NCBI GenBank assembly: GCA_963780165.1
Contig: CAWABB010000001.1
Location: forward strand, 496,001 to 560,000
Length of the DNA: 64,000 nucleotides
Reading direction: 5' to 3'
Source: CAWABB01 sp963780165
GTDB lineage: Bacteria > Bacteroidota > Ignavibacteria > UBA10030 > UBA6906
Each line of letters begins with the position of its first letter. Positions within the stretch are counted from its first letter, which is position 1. A program made the position numbers and the translations under genes. The notes beneath the pieces were generated by a model. That model had not been told where the DNA came from and ran no database searches. It was given only the letters and a program-made list of their open reading frames with translations. Positions 17,583 to 26,452 of the stretch are shown one piece after another.

Positions 17583-19262
17583 TCAGTAGTCAAGTCGCAG
17601 TTGAAGCCTGGCGAGGAGGTCCTTCGACCGGACGCCCGCGAGGGCCGTCGACCGGTATTCCAGCGCTCCCAGGAGGAAGATATTCGTTATGGGTTCAAAG
17701 TCCACGCGCGCGCGGAAGCGGTCTGTGGATTCGCGGATTCCGTCAAGGAATGTCACCTCCGTCGCATCCCAGGGCCTGTGCCCCTGGAACACGTCGCCGC
17801 CGACATTCCGCATCACGCTGTCGCCCTCTACCACGTTGTTCCCGTGCCGCTCGTAGGCATATCCCAGCGCGAACTTCCATTGCGGCGACGGACGGTAGCG
17901 GATCTCCAGGGCCCAGGCGTCCGAGTTCGGACGGAGATGCGATCCGAGCGAGATATTGGAGTGCGTGTAATCGTTCCCTGCAAGACGGTTACTGTAGGTA
18001 TACGGCTCGATGCGCGTATACTCCACCAGGCCGTCGATGTCGTGCAGGCCGGCGAGGTCCGTGGTGATAACGCCCGCGTGCCACGCGAACTGATTCCCCC
18101 ACCATCCGGTCCCCATTTTCCCGAAATCAATGTCGTCAATGACCCAGCTCCCGTACGCCTTCAGGTTGTCCAGCGGGAAGAGCTCGAGGTCGATGAAGAT
18201 GAACGCGTTGTCCTGGTCCCCGAGCGAATGCTCGGCGGATTTGTAGAAGTTGACCGGATTCAGATACGCGAACTCCGGCGCGACGCGCTGATAGATCACC
18301 ATCTCTCCGAGGCCGATGTTGGCCGCCGAGAAGAGCGAGAACTTGAAGCGGTGCAGGGAGAGGTACTTCCTCGCTCCCTCCGGAGCCGTGACGGGGAGCC
18401 CCTCGAAAAAGAGGGAGTCCTGAACCAGCGTTCCGTGGAAGAAGTCGAATCTGAACGACTTATAGTGAGCACTGAATCCGATGAAGTCGAAGGCGGGCGC
18501 ATTGCCCGAGAGCACGGTGCGGTCGGTGTAGCCGACACCCACAGATCTGAATTCTCGCCCGAACTGAACGTCAAACCACCCGAGCTGCAGCTTCACGTAC
18601 GCTTCGGTGAAATCGAAGTACGGAGAGCCGAGGTCGTTGAACTTCACGTTTCCCGCGAGCCGTGGATCGGAGAGCGCAAATGAGCGATCGCCCCAGAGCT
18701 GTCCGTTCGTGGCCTGCAGATAGTAGCCAAACTTGTCCAGAGCCGTGCCGCGGATGCGCCCGCCGATGGTGCCGAGCGCAACGTGGGTATCGCCATAGGT
18801 GTCTCCCCACACGGGGCGATACTCGTACGAGCCGAGGAAGTCCACGAAGACCGACGCGTTCGAATCCGTGTATGCGAAGAGGTACTTTTCGCGATCCGAC
18901 ACCGCCCCCTCCATTGCCTCTCCGAACGAGTCATGGGGACCGATGATCTGGTACCGGTCATCCGGCAGTCCGAGGTCGTGGGCGAACTCGCGCATAAACT
19001 TCTTGAGATACGCACGTTCGGCGCCGCTCAGCAGGGAATCGCGCTCGTTTGCACGCTGGAGGAGTTCAGCCACCTCGCGGCGCGAGAGCGGGACGACCAC
19101 GGTGCTGAACGCGGGCAGCACGCCGCGAACGCCCAGGCGGTCGAGAAAGTCGTACACCTGGTTGCCGGCCGGGACGTTTTCCACCTGTGCGGACGCCGGC
19201 TCCCACAATCCGATTGTCAGAAGCAGGACAAGCACCGCCCCCGCAGTTGACAGCGGTCTCAT
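17583..19262 (-). CDS. Capsule assembly Wzi-family outer-membrane protein
   Basis: The 559-residue product has a signal peptide (about residues 1-25, LVLLLTIGLWEPASAQ), a helical N-terminal region (YDFLDRLGVRGVLPAF) and then many amphipathic beta-strands ending in LARLQLRLDY, as in outer-membrane barrels. This layout matches the Wzi family, which anchors or organises capsule polysaccharide at the cell surface. I chose the ATG at 19262 because it begins the signal peptide; the frame is open 33 codons further. It sits in the polysaccharide cluster 99 bases after the priming transferase gene. A cell-attached glycan is therefore likely. Confidence 0.8.
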   Translation of the reverse strand: MRPLSTAGAVLVLLLTIGLWEPASAQVENVPAGNQVYDFLDRLGVRGVLPAFSTVVVPLSRREVAELLQRANERDSLLSGAERAYLKKFMREFAHDLGLPDDRYQIIGPHDSFGEAMEGAVSDREKYLFAYTDSNASVFVDFLGSYEYRPVWGDTYGDTHVALGTIGGRIRGTALDKFGYYLQATNGQLWGDRSFALSDPRLAGNVKFNDLGSPYFDFTEAYVKLQLGWFDVQFGREFRSVGVGYTDRTVLSGNAPAFDFIGFSAHYKSFRFDFFHGTLVQDSLFFEGLPVTAPEGARKYLSLHRFKFSLFSAANIGLGEMVIYQRVAPEFAYLNPVNFYKSAEHSLGDQDNAFIFIDLELFPLDNLKAYGSWVIDDIDFGKMGTGWWGNQFAWHAGVITTDLAGLHDIDGLVEYTRIEPYTYSNRLAGNDYTHSNISLGSHLRPNSDAWALEIRYRPSPQWKFALGYAYERHGNNVVEGDSVMRNVGGDVFQGHRPWDATEVTFLDGIRESTDRFRARVDFEPITNIFLLGALEYRSTALAGVRSKDLLARLQLRLDY

Positions 19263-19361
19263 GTCGCGCGCCCACGATGCCCGCCTCTCAGGCAGCAACG
19301 CCATCGCGACCTTTGTCCACGAGGCATGTCTCTCGGCGCTCAATTCCCGGAGTCGCAGCAC

Positions 19362-20756
19362 TCAGTGCCCCTTCCCCATCAGCATGTGCGAGACCGTGCT
19401 GACGATGATCTTGATGTCCATGCGCAGCGACATGTTCTCAATATAATAGAGGTCGTACTGGACCTTCTTCCTCACGTCCTCGATGGACTCGTCGTACTTG
19501 TGCCTGACCTGTGCCCAGCCTGTCACGCCCGGGCGGACCCGAAGCCGCCGCGGGTAGAGCGGGATTTCGCGGCTGAGCTCCTCCACGAACACGGGCCGCT
19601 CGGGGCGCGGGCCGACGAGGCTCATTTCACCGCGGAGCACGTTCCAGACCTGCGGGATCTCGTCGAGATGGAGCTTGCGGAGGATGCGGCCGACGATCGT
19701 GATGCGCGGATCGACCTTGGCCGCCCACTGGGGGCCGGCTTTCTCTGCGTCGGCCACCATCGAGCGGAACTTGACAATATTGAAGCGCTTCCCGTCCATC
19801 CCCACCCGTTCCTGGCGGTAGAGTACCGGCCCACGGGAATCCAGCTTGATGGCCATCGCGATCAGGAACCAGACGGGCAGCCCCACGATGAGGACGATGC
19901 CGGCGACGGCAAGATCAATGAGTCGCTTCGCCCCCTCCTCCCACGGCTTCATGAGCTGCGGGGAGACGTCGATCAGCGGAAATCCGTAAATGGCGTTGGT
20001 TTTCGCGAGGCCGCTGATGATCTCGTACAGGTCGGGCACGATCTTCACGCCGATGTTGAACGCGCTGCAGCGGGTGACGATTTGAAGCAGACGTTCGTGG
20101 TCTGCGGCGTCCACAGCGATGAGCGCTTCGCGGATGTCATGCCCCGGGATGACCGCCACGAGGTCGTCGAGTCCGCCCAGCACGGGCGTCGGGTCGTCTG
20201 CCGGACCGCTCCACTGCTGCTCGAGCCGGATGAAGCCGGCGACACGGAGGCCCAGGGCCGGATATTTGCGGACTTCATCGCGGAGTTGCCGCGCGCGCTC
20301 GGGAGCGCCGATGATGATCGTCTTGTGGATGCCGATCCCGTTGATCAGGAGGCGCCGCTGGATGCTGCGAAGCACGAGCCTCCCCGTCCCCACGGCTGCC
20401 AGCAGGATGGCCCAGTAGACGACGATCAGTAATCGCGTGCTGATGTTGGTCGCGGATGCGGCGTCGTCGAAGAAGATCACGAAGAAGAGGAAGAGGCAGC
20501 CGAAGGAGATCGTCCTGAACAACAGCGCCAGCTCGTCAAACCGGGAGGCGGCGTAGAACGGACGGTAGAGGCCGACGAGGAAGAACAGCAGCGCCCAGAA
20601 CACACAGATGAACACCATCGGCGCCAGGAAGTCGGGCTCGATGGGAACGTCGAGCCATCCGGTGCGGACGCGGACGTGATAGTACACGATCCAGGCCAGC
20701 GAGATCGTGACCACGTCCGTAACGAGGAGGACAATCCGTTGTGTTCTGCTACTCAC
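19362..20756 (-). CDS. Exopolysaccharide priming polyprenyl glycosylphosphotransferase (WbaP/WcaJ type)
   Basis: A 464-residue inner-membrane enzyme that moves a sugar 1-phosphate from a nucleotide sugar to undecaprenyl phosphate, the first step in building the repeat unit. About four N-terminal membrane segments are followed by a Rossmann-like domain (about residues 150-260) and an intact catalytic domain with YRQERVGMDGKRF, KFRSM, LDEIPQVWNVLRGEMSLVGPRP and PGVTGWAQV. The start is a GTG that overlaps the stop of the glycosyltransferase gene upstream by 4 bases. It is the full-length counterpart of the reduced domain at 13679-15691. Confidence 0.93.
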   Translation of the reverse strand: MSSRTQRIVLLVTDVVTISLAWIVYYHVRVRTGWLDVPIEPDFLAPMVFICVFWALLFFLVGLYRPFYAASRFDELALLFRTISFGCLFLFFVIFFDDAASATNISTRLLIVVYWAILLAAVGTGRLVLRSIQRRLLINGIGIHKTIIIGAPERARQLRDEVRKYPALGLRVAGFIRLEQQWSGPADDPTPVLGGLDDLVAVIPGHDIREALIAVDAADHERLLQIVTRCSAFNIGVKIVPDLYEIISGLAKTNAIYGFPLIDVSPQLMKPWEEGAKRLIDLAVAGIVLIVGLPVWFLIAMAIKLDSRGPVLYRQERVGMDGKRFNIVKFRSMVADAEKAGPQWAAKVDPRITIVGRILRKLHLDEIPQVWNVLRGEMSLVGPRPERPVFVEELSREIPLYPRRLRVRPGVTGWAQVRHKYDESIEDVRKKVQYDLYYIENMSLRMDIKIIVSTVSHMLMGKGH

Positions 20757-21970
20757 TGCGCATTCGCCTTTTCGACGCCGCGACGCTCCGCGAGAATCGA
20801 GCCGTACACCCGTTCGAGATCGCCGGCGACAGCCTCCCAATCGTGGAGCGCACGGACTTTCAATGCCGCCCGTTGCGCCTGGGCGTGTCGCAGGTCCGGA
20901 TCGCGCAGCAGGCGCACGATATGCGCCGCCAGCCCGGTGGCGCTGTCAGCCACGAGGACATCAGCGTCAGGCGTCACGTCGAGCCCTCCGATTCCCGTGG
21001 TGGTAGTCACCACGGGCACGCCCAGCGCCAGCGGCTCCAGCAGCTTGTACAGCGTACCGGCACCGAACCGCACAGGAGCCACCGCGACCATGCTGCGCGC
21101 GTACTCGGCACGTATATCCTCGACGAATCCTGTCACAACTACACCGTCCCCCGCGAGCGCCCGCACGGATGGCGGCGGGTTCTGCCCCACCAGATACAGC
21201 TGGACGCCGGGAACCTCCGTACGGACAAGGGGCAGAATTTCCCGAACCAGGAACTGGGCGGCGTCGGCGTTAGGGAAATATGTCATATTGCCGGTGAAGA
21301 TCAGGCGGTTCGCATCCGCCTTGATACTACCGTCCAGTTGCGGGAATCGGCTCATGTCGACCGCGTTGCGTGAGATCTCGACCCGCGCGCCCGGGACGTG
21401 GCGGCGCATGACCGAGAGGTCGAGCGGCGAACAGACGACAGAGCAGTCAAACGCCGCCAGGAGCGACTCGTACGAGAGGATTCTCCGGAGCTCTTCCGAC
21501 AGGAGCAGCTTCTTCAGGGGGTTCCGGCTGGCCTCTCGAAATCTGGAAAGATAGAGCGACGTCGCGTCGGTCAGGTCGACCACCCGGGGAATGTCCCGCA
21601 GCTTCTCCGCATGCTGGGCCATCCTGATGAGGTGGATGTGGATCGCATCGGGCCGTTCCTCGCCGATCACCCTGCGGACAAGATTCTCCATCGTCCCCGA
21701 TCGGAAGTACGCAACCTGAAACGGAGTGCTCGAGAAGAGCGCCCCCAGGCAATTGACCAGTGATCGCCAGGTCGGCAGGTGCACCACCTCGAGCCTCTTG
21801 CAGAACGGGCGAAGCTCCTCGAACCATTGCCGCTCTTCCTGCTTCTGAATGAAGGAGACCAGCACGATCTCATGCCTGCGCGACAGCGGCTTCAGGATAT
21901 TGAGCAGATGAAGCTTGTCGCCCCTGAACGGAGGATAGGGCAGGCGGGATGTGAGGAAAAGGAGTTTCAC
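20753..21970 (-). CDS. Family 4-type glycosyltransferase
   Basis: A 405-residue GT-B enzyme. The N-terminus LFLTSRLPYPPFRGDKLHLLNIL and the C-terminal region FTGNMTYFPN, GFVEDIRAEYA and RFGAGTLYKLLEPLALGVPVV match GT4 enzymes of the PEP-CTERM/exopolysaccharide type (TIGR03087-like). It probably adds one sugar of the repeat unit on the cytoplasmic face. The start is the GTG at 21970, where homology begins; the frame is open for 71 codons upstream without similarity. It ends overlapping the next gene by 4 bases. Confidence 0.88.
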   Translation of the reverse strand: MKLLFLTSRLPYPPFRGDKLHLLNILKPLSRRHEIVLVSFIQKQEERQWFEELRPFCKRLEVVHLPTWRSLVNCLGALFSSTPFQVAYFRSGTMENLVRRVIGEERPDAIHIHLIRMAQHAEKLRDIPRVVDLTDATSLYLSRFREASRNPLKKLLLSEELRRILSYESLLAAFDCSVVCSPLDLSVMRRHVPGARVEISRNAVDMSRFPQLDGSIKADANRLIFTGNMTYFPNADAAQFLVREILPLVRTEVPGVQLYLVGQNPPPSVRALAGDGVVVTGFVEDIRAEYARSMVAVAPVRFGAGTLYKLLEPLALGVPVVTTTTGIGGLDVTPDADVLVADSATGLAAHIVRLLRDPDLRHAQAQRAALKVRALHDWEAVAGDLERVYGSILAERRGVEKANAQ

Positions 21971-21989
21971 GGTCTGTTGTGAGCGACGC

Positions 21990-22859
21990 TCAGCCGTTCG
22001 ATGTGCGAAGGAACTCCACCAGCGCATCGCGCCAGTGGGGCAACAGGGGCAGCCCCTGACTCTTGAGCGCCCCCTTCTCAAGGACCGAATAGGTCGGGCG
22101 CCGGACCGGGGACGGGAAATCTGCGACCATCGCGGGCGTGAGGGGCGTCTTGAGTCCGAGGGTCTCGAAGATGACCTGCGCAAACTCGAACCACGAGCAC
22201 TCCCCTTCGGCAGTCACGTGGTAGAGCCCCGGGGCGCCGTTCTGCAGAATCGCCAGGGACGCCTTCGCGATCTCCATGGTCGGGGTGGGCGTGAGGACCT
22301 CGTCGGTGACAACCCGGACTTCCGGCCGCTCGCGCGCGGCGCGCTGCATGGTGGTGATGAAGTTGCCGCCTTTGGCCCTGCAGGGGACGCGCCCGTAGAT
22401 GCCCGACACCCTGAACACGTACGCCCGGGGCGCATAGTTCAGCGTGTAGTACTCGCCCAGGAGTTTCGTTGCGCCATAGACGTTCAGGGGGTTCGGCGCA
22501 TCCGTTTCGCGGTACGGCCGCCGCTGTGCGCCGTCGAACACATAATCGGTGCTCACGGTGGCCAGCGTTGAGCCGAGCGACGCGCACGTCCGGGCGAGAT
22601 TCAGCGCACCAAGGCTGTTCACCGCATGCGAACGGGCGGGATCCTCCTCGCACTTCGGCACGTTGTGAAACGCGGCCGTGCTCAGGACGATATCGGGCCG
22701 GTGCGCGCCGAGCACGTTTCGGACCGAATCGATATCCTCGATTGCGATGTCTGCGTGCGTGAGCGGAACCACCGTGACGCCCTGCGACGACCACCAGGAA
22801 ACGACGTCGCTCCCGAGCTGTCCGTTGGCTCCGATGACGACGGCAGTCAGGCGACTCAT
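21990..22859 (-). CDS. rfbD: dTDP-4-dehydrorhamnose reductase
   Basis: A 289-residue SDR enzyme that makes dTDP-L-rhamnose, the last step of the rml pathway. It shows GANGQLG, STDYVFDG and the catalytic YGATK. Its ATG overlaps the preceding epimerase gene by 4 bases. rfbB (32151-33164) and rfbC (23888-24454) are in the same cluster. rfbA is not found in the window. Confidence 0.92.
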   Translation of the reverse strand: MSRLTAVVIGANGQLGSDVVSWWSSQGVTVVPLTHADIAIEDIDSVRNVLGAHRPDIVLSTAAFHNVPKCEEDPARSHAVNSLGALNLARTCASLGSTLATVSTDYVFDGAQRRPYRETDAPNPLNVYGATKLLGEYYTLNYAPRAYVFRVSGIYGRVPCRAKGGNFITTMQRAARERPEVRVVTDEVLTPTPTMEIAKASLAILQNGAPGLYHVTAEGECSWFEFAQVIFETLGLKTPLTPAMVADFPSPVRRPTYSVLEKGALKSQGLPLLPHWRDALVEFLRTSNG

Positions 22860-23827
22860 AGCTGAAACGCCTTGGGTTTCAGGGACTGAAAGACCCGGAT
22901 ATTATAGTAGACCGGATTGTCGAAATCCGAGAAGCTCGCCTCATGCTGAATCAGGTCGTCGATGATCGATGCGATGTCGTGCCGGGGCTTGATGCTGAGG
23001 ACGTTCTGCGCCTTCTCGAAGCTGACCTTGTAGTTCCGGTAGTCCTGGACATGCTTGATGGTCAGCTTGACGCGGAGTCCCAGGTGGCGCTCGAACACCT
23101 GCTGCACCTGATCCCCCACCTCTCCCACGGTGTAGTTGCCGGAGGCGATATTGAAGATGCCGGAGATGTCATCGCTCGCCTCGATGGCGCGGATGTACGC
23201 GTTGCACACGTCGTCCATCGCCAGGACGGGTCTCCAGATGGAGGGGTTGTTGATTGTGATCTCCCCCTTTTGCCGTGCGGACTTGAACATCGTGTTCACG
23301 ATCAGGTCCAGACGCATGCGCGGGCTGTACCCGCTCACGGTCCCCTGGCGGAAGCAGATCACGGAGAACGATTCGTCCTGCAGCTGCATCGCCGCCTTTT
23401 CGCCCTGCAGCTTCGAAATCCCGTACGGGTGCTTCGAGATCGCGGGGGACTGTTCGTCATACAGCTCGTTGACCGTGTAGCCGTACACGGAGCAGGAGCC
23501 GGCATAGATGAAGCGCTTTACCCCGGCCATCTTCGCGCTGTACGCGAGATACGCGGGGGCCGAGGCGTTATACACGAAATTGAGGCTTGGCGAAAACTCC
23601 GCCATCGGGTCGTTCGAGAGCCCGGCCAGGAAGATCGCCTGGTCGTATCCCTTGAGGTCATCCGCGTGGAGATCGAAGATCTCTTTGTGAATGACGGGGA
23701 CCGACGCGGGCAGATGGTTGCCGAACCAGAGCAGGTCGACGACCGCCACCTCGTAGCCGCGGTCCAGTAGCTTCGGGACCAACGCCGACCCGATATAGCC
23801 TGCCCCGCCTGCGACCAGAATACGCAT
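22856..23827 (-). CDS. NAD-dependent sugar epimerase/dehydratase
   Basis: A 323-residue extended SDR enzyme acting on a nucleotide sugar, with GGAGYIG at the N-terminus, an SCSVYG segment and the catalytic YGISK. The specific reaction is not clear; it lies between rfbC and rfbD, so it may make a second sugar of the repeat unit. The ATG at 23827 is preferred to the TTG at 23833 because GAGGAGG lies 7 bases upstream of it. Confidence 0.85.
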   Translation of the reverse strand: MRILVAGGAGYIGSALVPKLLDRGYEVAVVDLLWFGNHLPASVPVIHKEIFDLHADDLKGYDQAIFLAGLSNDPMAEFSPSLNFVYNASAPAYLAYSAKMAGVKRFIYAGSCSVYGYTVNELYDEQSPAISKHPYGISKLQGEKAAMQLQDESFSVICFRQGTVSGYSPRMRLDLIVNTMFKSARQKGEITINNPSIWRPVLAMDDVCNAYIRAIEASDDISGIFNIASGNYTVGEVGDQVQQVFERHLGLRVKLTIKHVQDYRNYKVSFEKAQNVLSIKPRHDIASIIDDLIQHEASFSDFDNPVYYNIRVFQSLKPKAFQL

Positions 23828-23887
23828 AGACAAACCTCCTCGTTTTCAGTCCCGGCGCGCCCCGGGCCGTTCCACGTTGGTGGGGCG

Positions 23888-24454
23888 CTAGTACCGGAAG
23901 TTGTCGGAATCTTTCCTCGCCAGCCACTCGCTCAGTGTCTGGGCCATCTCATCCTTCTTCGACAGAATCGGATGGGCGACGGGCCACTCGATGCCGATCG
24001 CCGGATCGTTCCACCGGATGCCGGACTCTCCCTTGTTGCTGTAGATCCCCGTGCACTTGTACTGGATCTCGGCGAAGTCCGACAGCACGCAGAACCCGCG
24101 GGCGAATCCCGCCGGAGCCCAGACCTGCCGGCCGTCCTGCGCGGAGGCCTCGACCCCGACGTACTTCCCCAGCGTCGGCGACCCCTTGCGGATGTCGACG
24201 GCGACAAGGAACGCGCGGCCGACAGTGACGCGCATGAGCTTTCCCATGGGGGGATCCCACTGGAAGTGCAGGCCACGCACGACACCCTTCACCGATCCGG
24301 AATGGTTATCCTGGACGAAGGGCCCGGGGATGCCGATCTCCGCAAACTGATCGGTCCGGTAGGCTTCCAGGAAGAAGCCCCGGTCATCGCGGAAGATCTC
24401 CGGCTCCAGCACAACGACGCCGTTCAGATGAGTGGCAACGACCTTGATTTGCAT
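23888..24454 (-). CDS. rfbC: dTDP-4-dehydrorhamnose 3,5-epimerase
   Basis: A 188-residue cupin enzyme of the dTDP-rhamnose pathway, with RGLHFQ (catalytic His), the DIRKGSPT segment and the C-terminal IRWNDPAIGIEWP. The usual GFAHGF reads GFARGF here, so the second histidine is replaced by arginine, which is seen in some relatives. The length is normal and the start is ATG. It is 121 bases from the preceding glycosyltransferase gene; that gap holds a hairpin at 24550-24568. Confidence 0.93.
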   Translation of the reverse strand: MQIKVVATHLNGVVVLEPEIFRDDRGFFLEAYRTDQFAEIGIPGPFVQDNHSGSVKGVVRGLHFQWDPPMGKLMRVTVGRAFLVAVDIRKGSPTLGKYVGVEASAQDGRQVWAPAGFARGFCVLSDFAEIQYKCTGIYSNKGESGIRWNDPAIGIEWPVAHPILSKKDEMAQTLSEWLARKDSDNFRY

Positions 24455-24549
24455 AGAGTGTCCTTCGTGTGAAATCCTCGAATGAAGCGCGGCCCATCAC
24501 TGCGCGGCTGCCGGCCGGCCGGATCCGCGCGGCTGCAACGGGCGAATCA

Positions 24550-24568
24550 GCTCCCCGGGCCGGGGAGC
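24550..24568 (-). other. GC-rich hairpin inside the polysaccharide operon
   Basis: GCTCCCC and GGGGAGC form a perfect 7-bp stem with a 5-base loop between the glycosyltransferase gene ending at 24576 and rfbC. No T-run follows. It could attenuate transcription or stabilise RNA; its role is unknown. Confidence 0.35.
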
Positions 24569-24575
24569 CGCCCCG

Positions 24576-25517
24576 TCAGGTGCGCGGGGCTGCCGCCCGT
24601 CCCCTCATGCCGTCCAGCAACCCACCGACCCAGGCATTCAGCGATGCCATGCCTGCCCCTCCCTTCAGGATCTGCCAGGCTCGAAACGGCGTGTAGATTC
24701 CGAGCTGGACGCCATAGGCATACCACCGGTACGGAGGGCCAAACCGCTTGTGATAGAGCAAGGCCGTGCTCCTCGCCAGATGGTACAGAACATACGGCGA
24801 GGTCCTGTCTTTTGCCACCTCATCGATTTTGTGCCACACTGACGCGCGGGGAACGTACATCAGCGTGCTGCCGCTCTGCGTGACACGCAAATCGTAGTCG
24901 ACGTCCTCGCCGTAGAAGAAGTACTCGGTGTCGAGCATGCCGACGGTGCGAAGGAGCGAGGACCTGACGAGAATCGCGCACCCGGTGAGGAACGACACTT
25001 CGCGGGGCGTGTCGGGAATATCCGCGACGGTCTTTCCTTTCAACGGTACCGAAATCCCGACGCGCGACGGCACAAACGAGCCGCCAGCCTGCCAGATCGT
25101 TTCGGATCGGGCGTAGTAATAGATCGTGGGGCCCGCAACGCCGCAGCGCGGATTCTCCTCGAGGACACGAACCAGGTGTCCCAGGCACGCCGGGTCGACT
25201 TCCGTATCGTTGTTGATGGAGAAGACCATGTCGGCCCCGTCCTCCAGCGCCGCCTTGAAGCCGATATTCATCCCGCCGGAGAACCCTTCATTCTTCGGGT
25301 TCCGGATGAACAGCACCTGGGGGTCGTTGAACTCGGACTGCAGCCGGTCGATGGAACCGTCCTTCGAGCCGTTGTCCACGACCACGATCCGCGCATAGGG
25401 ACACTCGCTCCGCTTCAGGGACGCGATGCAGGGGGCGGTGAAGTCATAGCTGTTCCAGTTCAGCAGGACCGCGTGCACCGCGGGGCCCGTTCCTGTACGT
25501 GTGCTCCCGGGCTTCAT
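24576..25517 (-). CDS. Family 2 glycosyltransferase (rhamnosyltransferase type)
   Basis: A 313-residue enzyme with AVLLNWNSY, VVDNGSKDGS, FSINNDTEVDP and EDVDYDLRV in the order typical of WbbL-like GT2 enzymes. It probably transfers a sugar to the lipid-linked repeat unit. I chose the ATG at 25517, which overlaps the stop of the upstream glycosyltransferase by 4 bases and begins 14 residues before the conserved fold; the frame is open for 40 more codons upstream. Confidence 0.88.
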   Translation of the reverse strand: MKPGSTRTGTGPAVHAVLLNWNSYDFTAPCIASLKRSECPYARIVVVDNGSKDGSIDRLQSEFNDPQVLFIRNPKNEGFSGGMNIGFKAALEDGADMVFSINNDTEVDPACLGHLVRVLEENPRCGVAGPTIYYYARSETIWQAGGSFVPSRVGISVPLKGKTVADIPDTPREVSFLTGCAILVRSSLLRTVGMLDTEYFFYGEDVDYDLRVTQSGSTLMYVPRASVWHKIDEVAKDRTSPYVLYHLARSTALLYHKRFGPPYRWYAYGVQLGIYTPFRAWQILKGGAGMASLNAWVGGLLDGMRGRAAAPRT

Positions 25518-26449
25518 CGCGCCCCTCCCCTCGGATGGAACGCCTGCAGCCCTCTCCCCTCGCCGAACCTCCCGGCGGCATAGTCCGCGAGGCCCAGCGC
25601 CGCCGCGCGGAAGAACGAGCGATTGACCACGGACCACACGATCATCTTCGCCGTGATCACTGACGCAAAATAGACCGACGCAACTGCGCGCTCAAGCCCG
25701 GCGAACGCAGTGCCGATAAGAAGGAATCTGTTGCGCACCGAGTAGTACACCTTGAATGGGTTTTCTTCTTCGCCCTGGACGTGATGATGAATGACCGACT
25801 TCGGCACGTAGAGCAGCCCGTACCCTTTGCGCGCGATGCGCGCCGACATCTCGATGTCGTCGAGATACAGAAAGAACCGCTCGTCCTGCGGGCCGATGGC
25901 CGGCAGCGCGGATGCCCGGTAGAGCGCCATGCACCCTGTCACGAACGTCACCAACCGCGGCGCCCGCAGCTGGCCAGGCTGGAGTCTGTCGCCCTTGCGC
26001 TCGTGGACGGCGAGACCGCGCCACGGGATCATCCGCCCTCCCGCGTACCAGACTTCGTCGCGCGCGTGGCTCTTGTAGATCGTGCCGCAGGCGACCGCCG
26101 CCGACGGGAAGGCTTCCATACCCCCGACAAGTTGCTCGAGAAAATCGGCCTGGACCTCGGTATCGGGATTCAGGACCAGGATGTAATCGGGGCGCGACTC
26201 CATGGCCCAGCGAACGCCGGCGTTGATCCCGCCCGTGTAGCCGAGGTTGCTGCCGGTCGGCCTGATCGCGACGCCGCCGAGCGCTGCGCTCATGCGCTGG
26301 ACCGCCCCGTCCGTGGACGCGTTGTCCACGACCAGGATGTCGAGCGCGGGATACATCGACTTCCGGAGCGACTGCACGCAGGCGATCGCGTAGTCGGTCA
26401 GGTTGTAGTTCAGAATCACAGCCGCCACTCTCGGTGCAGAGCTTGCCAA
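25514..26449 (-). CDS. Family 2 glycosyltransferase (rhamnosyltransferase type)
   Basis: A 311-residue GT2 enzyme with AVILNYNLTD, VVDNASTDGA, LVLNPDTEVQ and DDIEMSARI. The C-terminal part carries a hydrophobic stretch that may bind the membrane. It is similar in layout to the next gene and may have arisen by duplication. The start is probably a TTG at 26449. It is 3 bases from the polymerase gene upstream, so the two are coupled. Confidence 0.87.
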   Translation of the reverse strand: MASSAPRVAAVILNYNLTDYAIACVQSLRKSMYPALDILVVDNASTDGAVQRMSAALGGVAIRPTGSNLGYTGGINAGVRWAMESRPDYILVLNPDTEVQADFLEQLVGGMEAFPSAAVACGTIYKSHARDEVWYAGGRMIPWRGLAVHERKGDRLQPGQLRAPRLVTFVTGCMALYRASALPAIGPQDERFFLYLDDIEMSARIARKGYGLLYVPKSVIHHHVQGEEENPFKVYYSVRNRFLLIGTAFAGLERAVASVYFASVITAKMIVWSVVNRSFFRAAALGLADYAAGRFGEGRGLQAFHPRGGAR

Positions 26450-26452
26450 CGG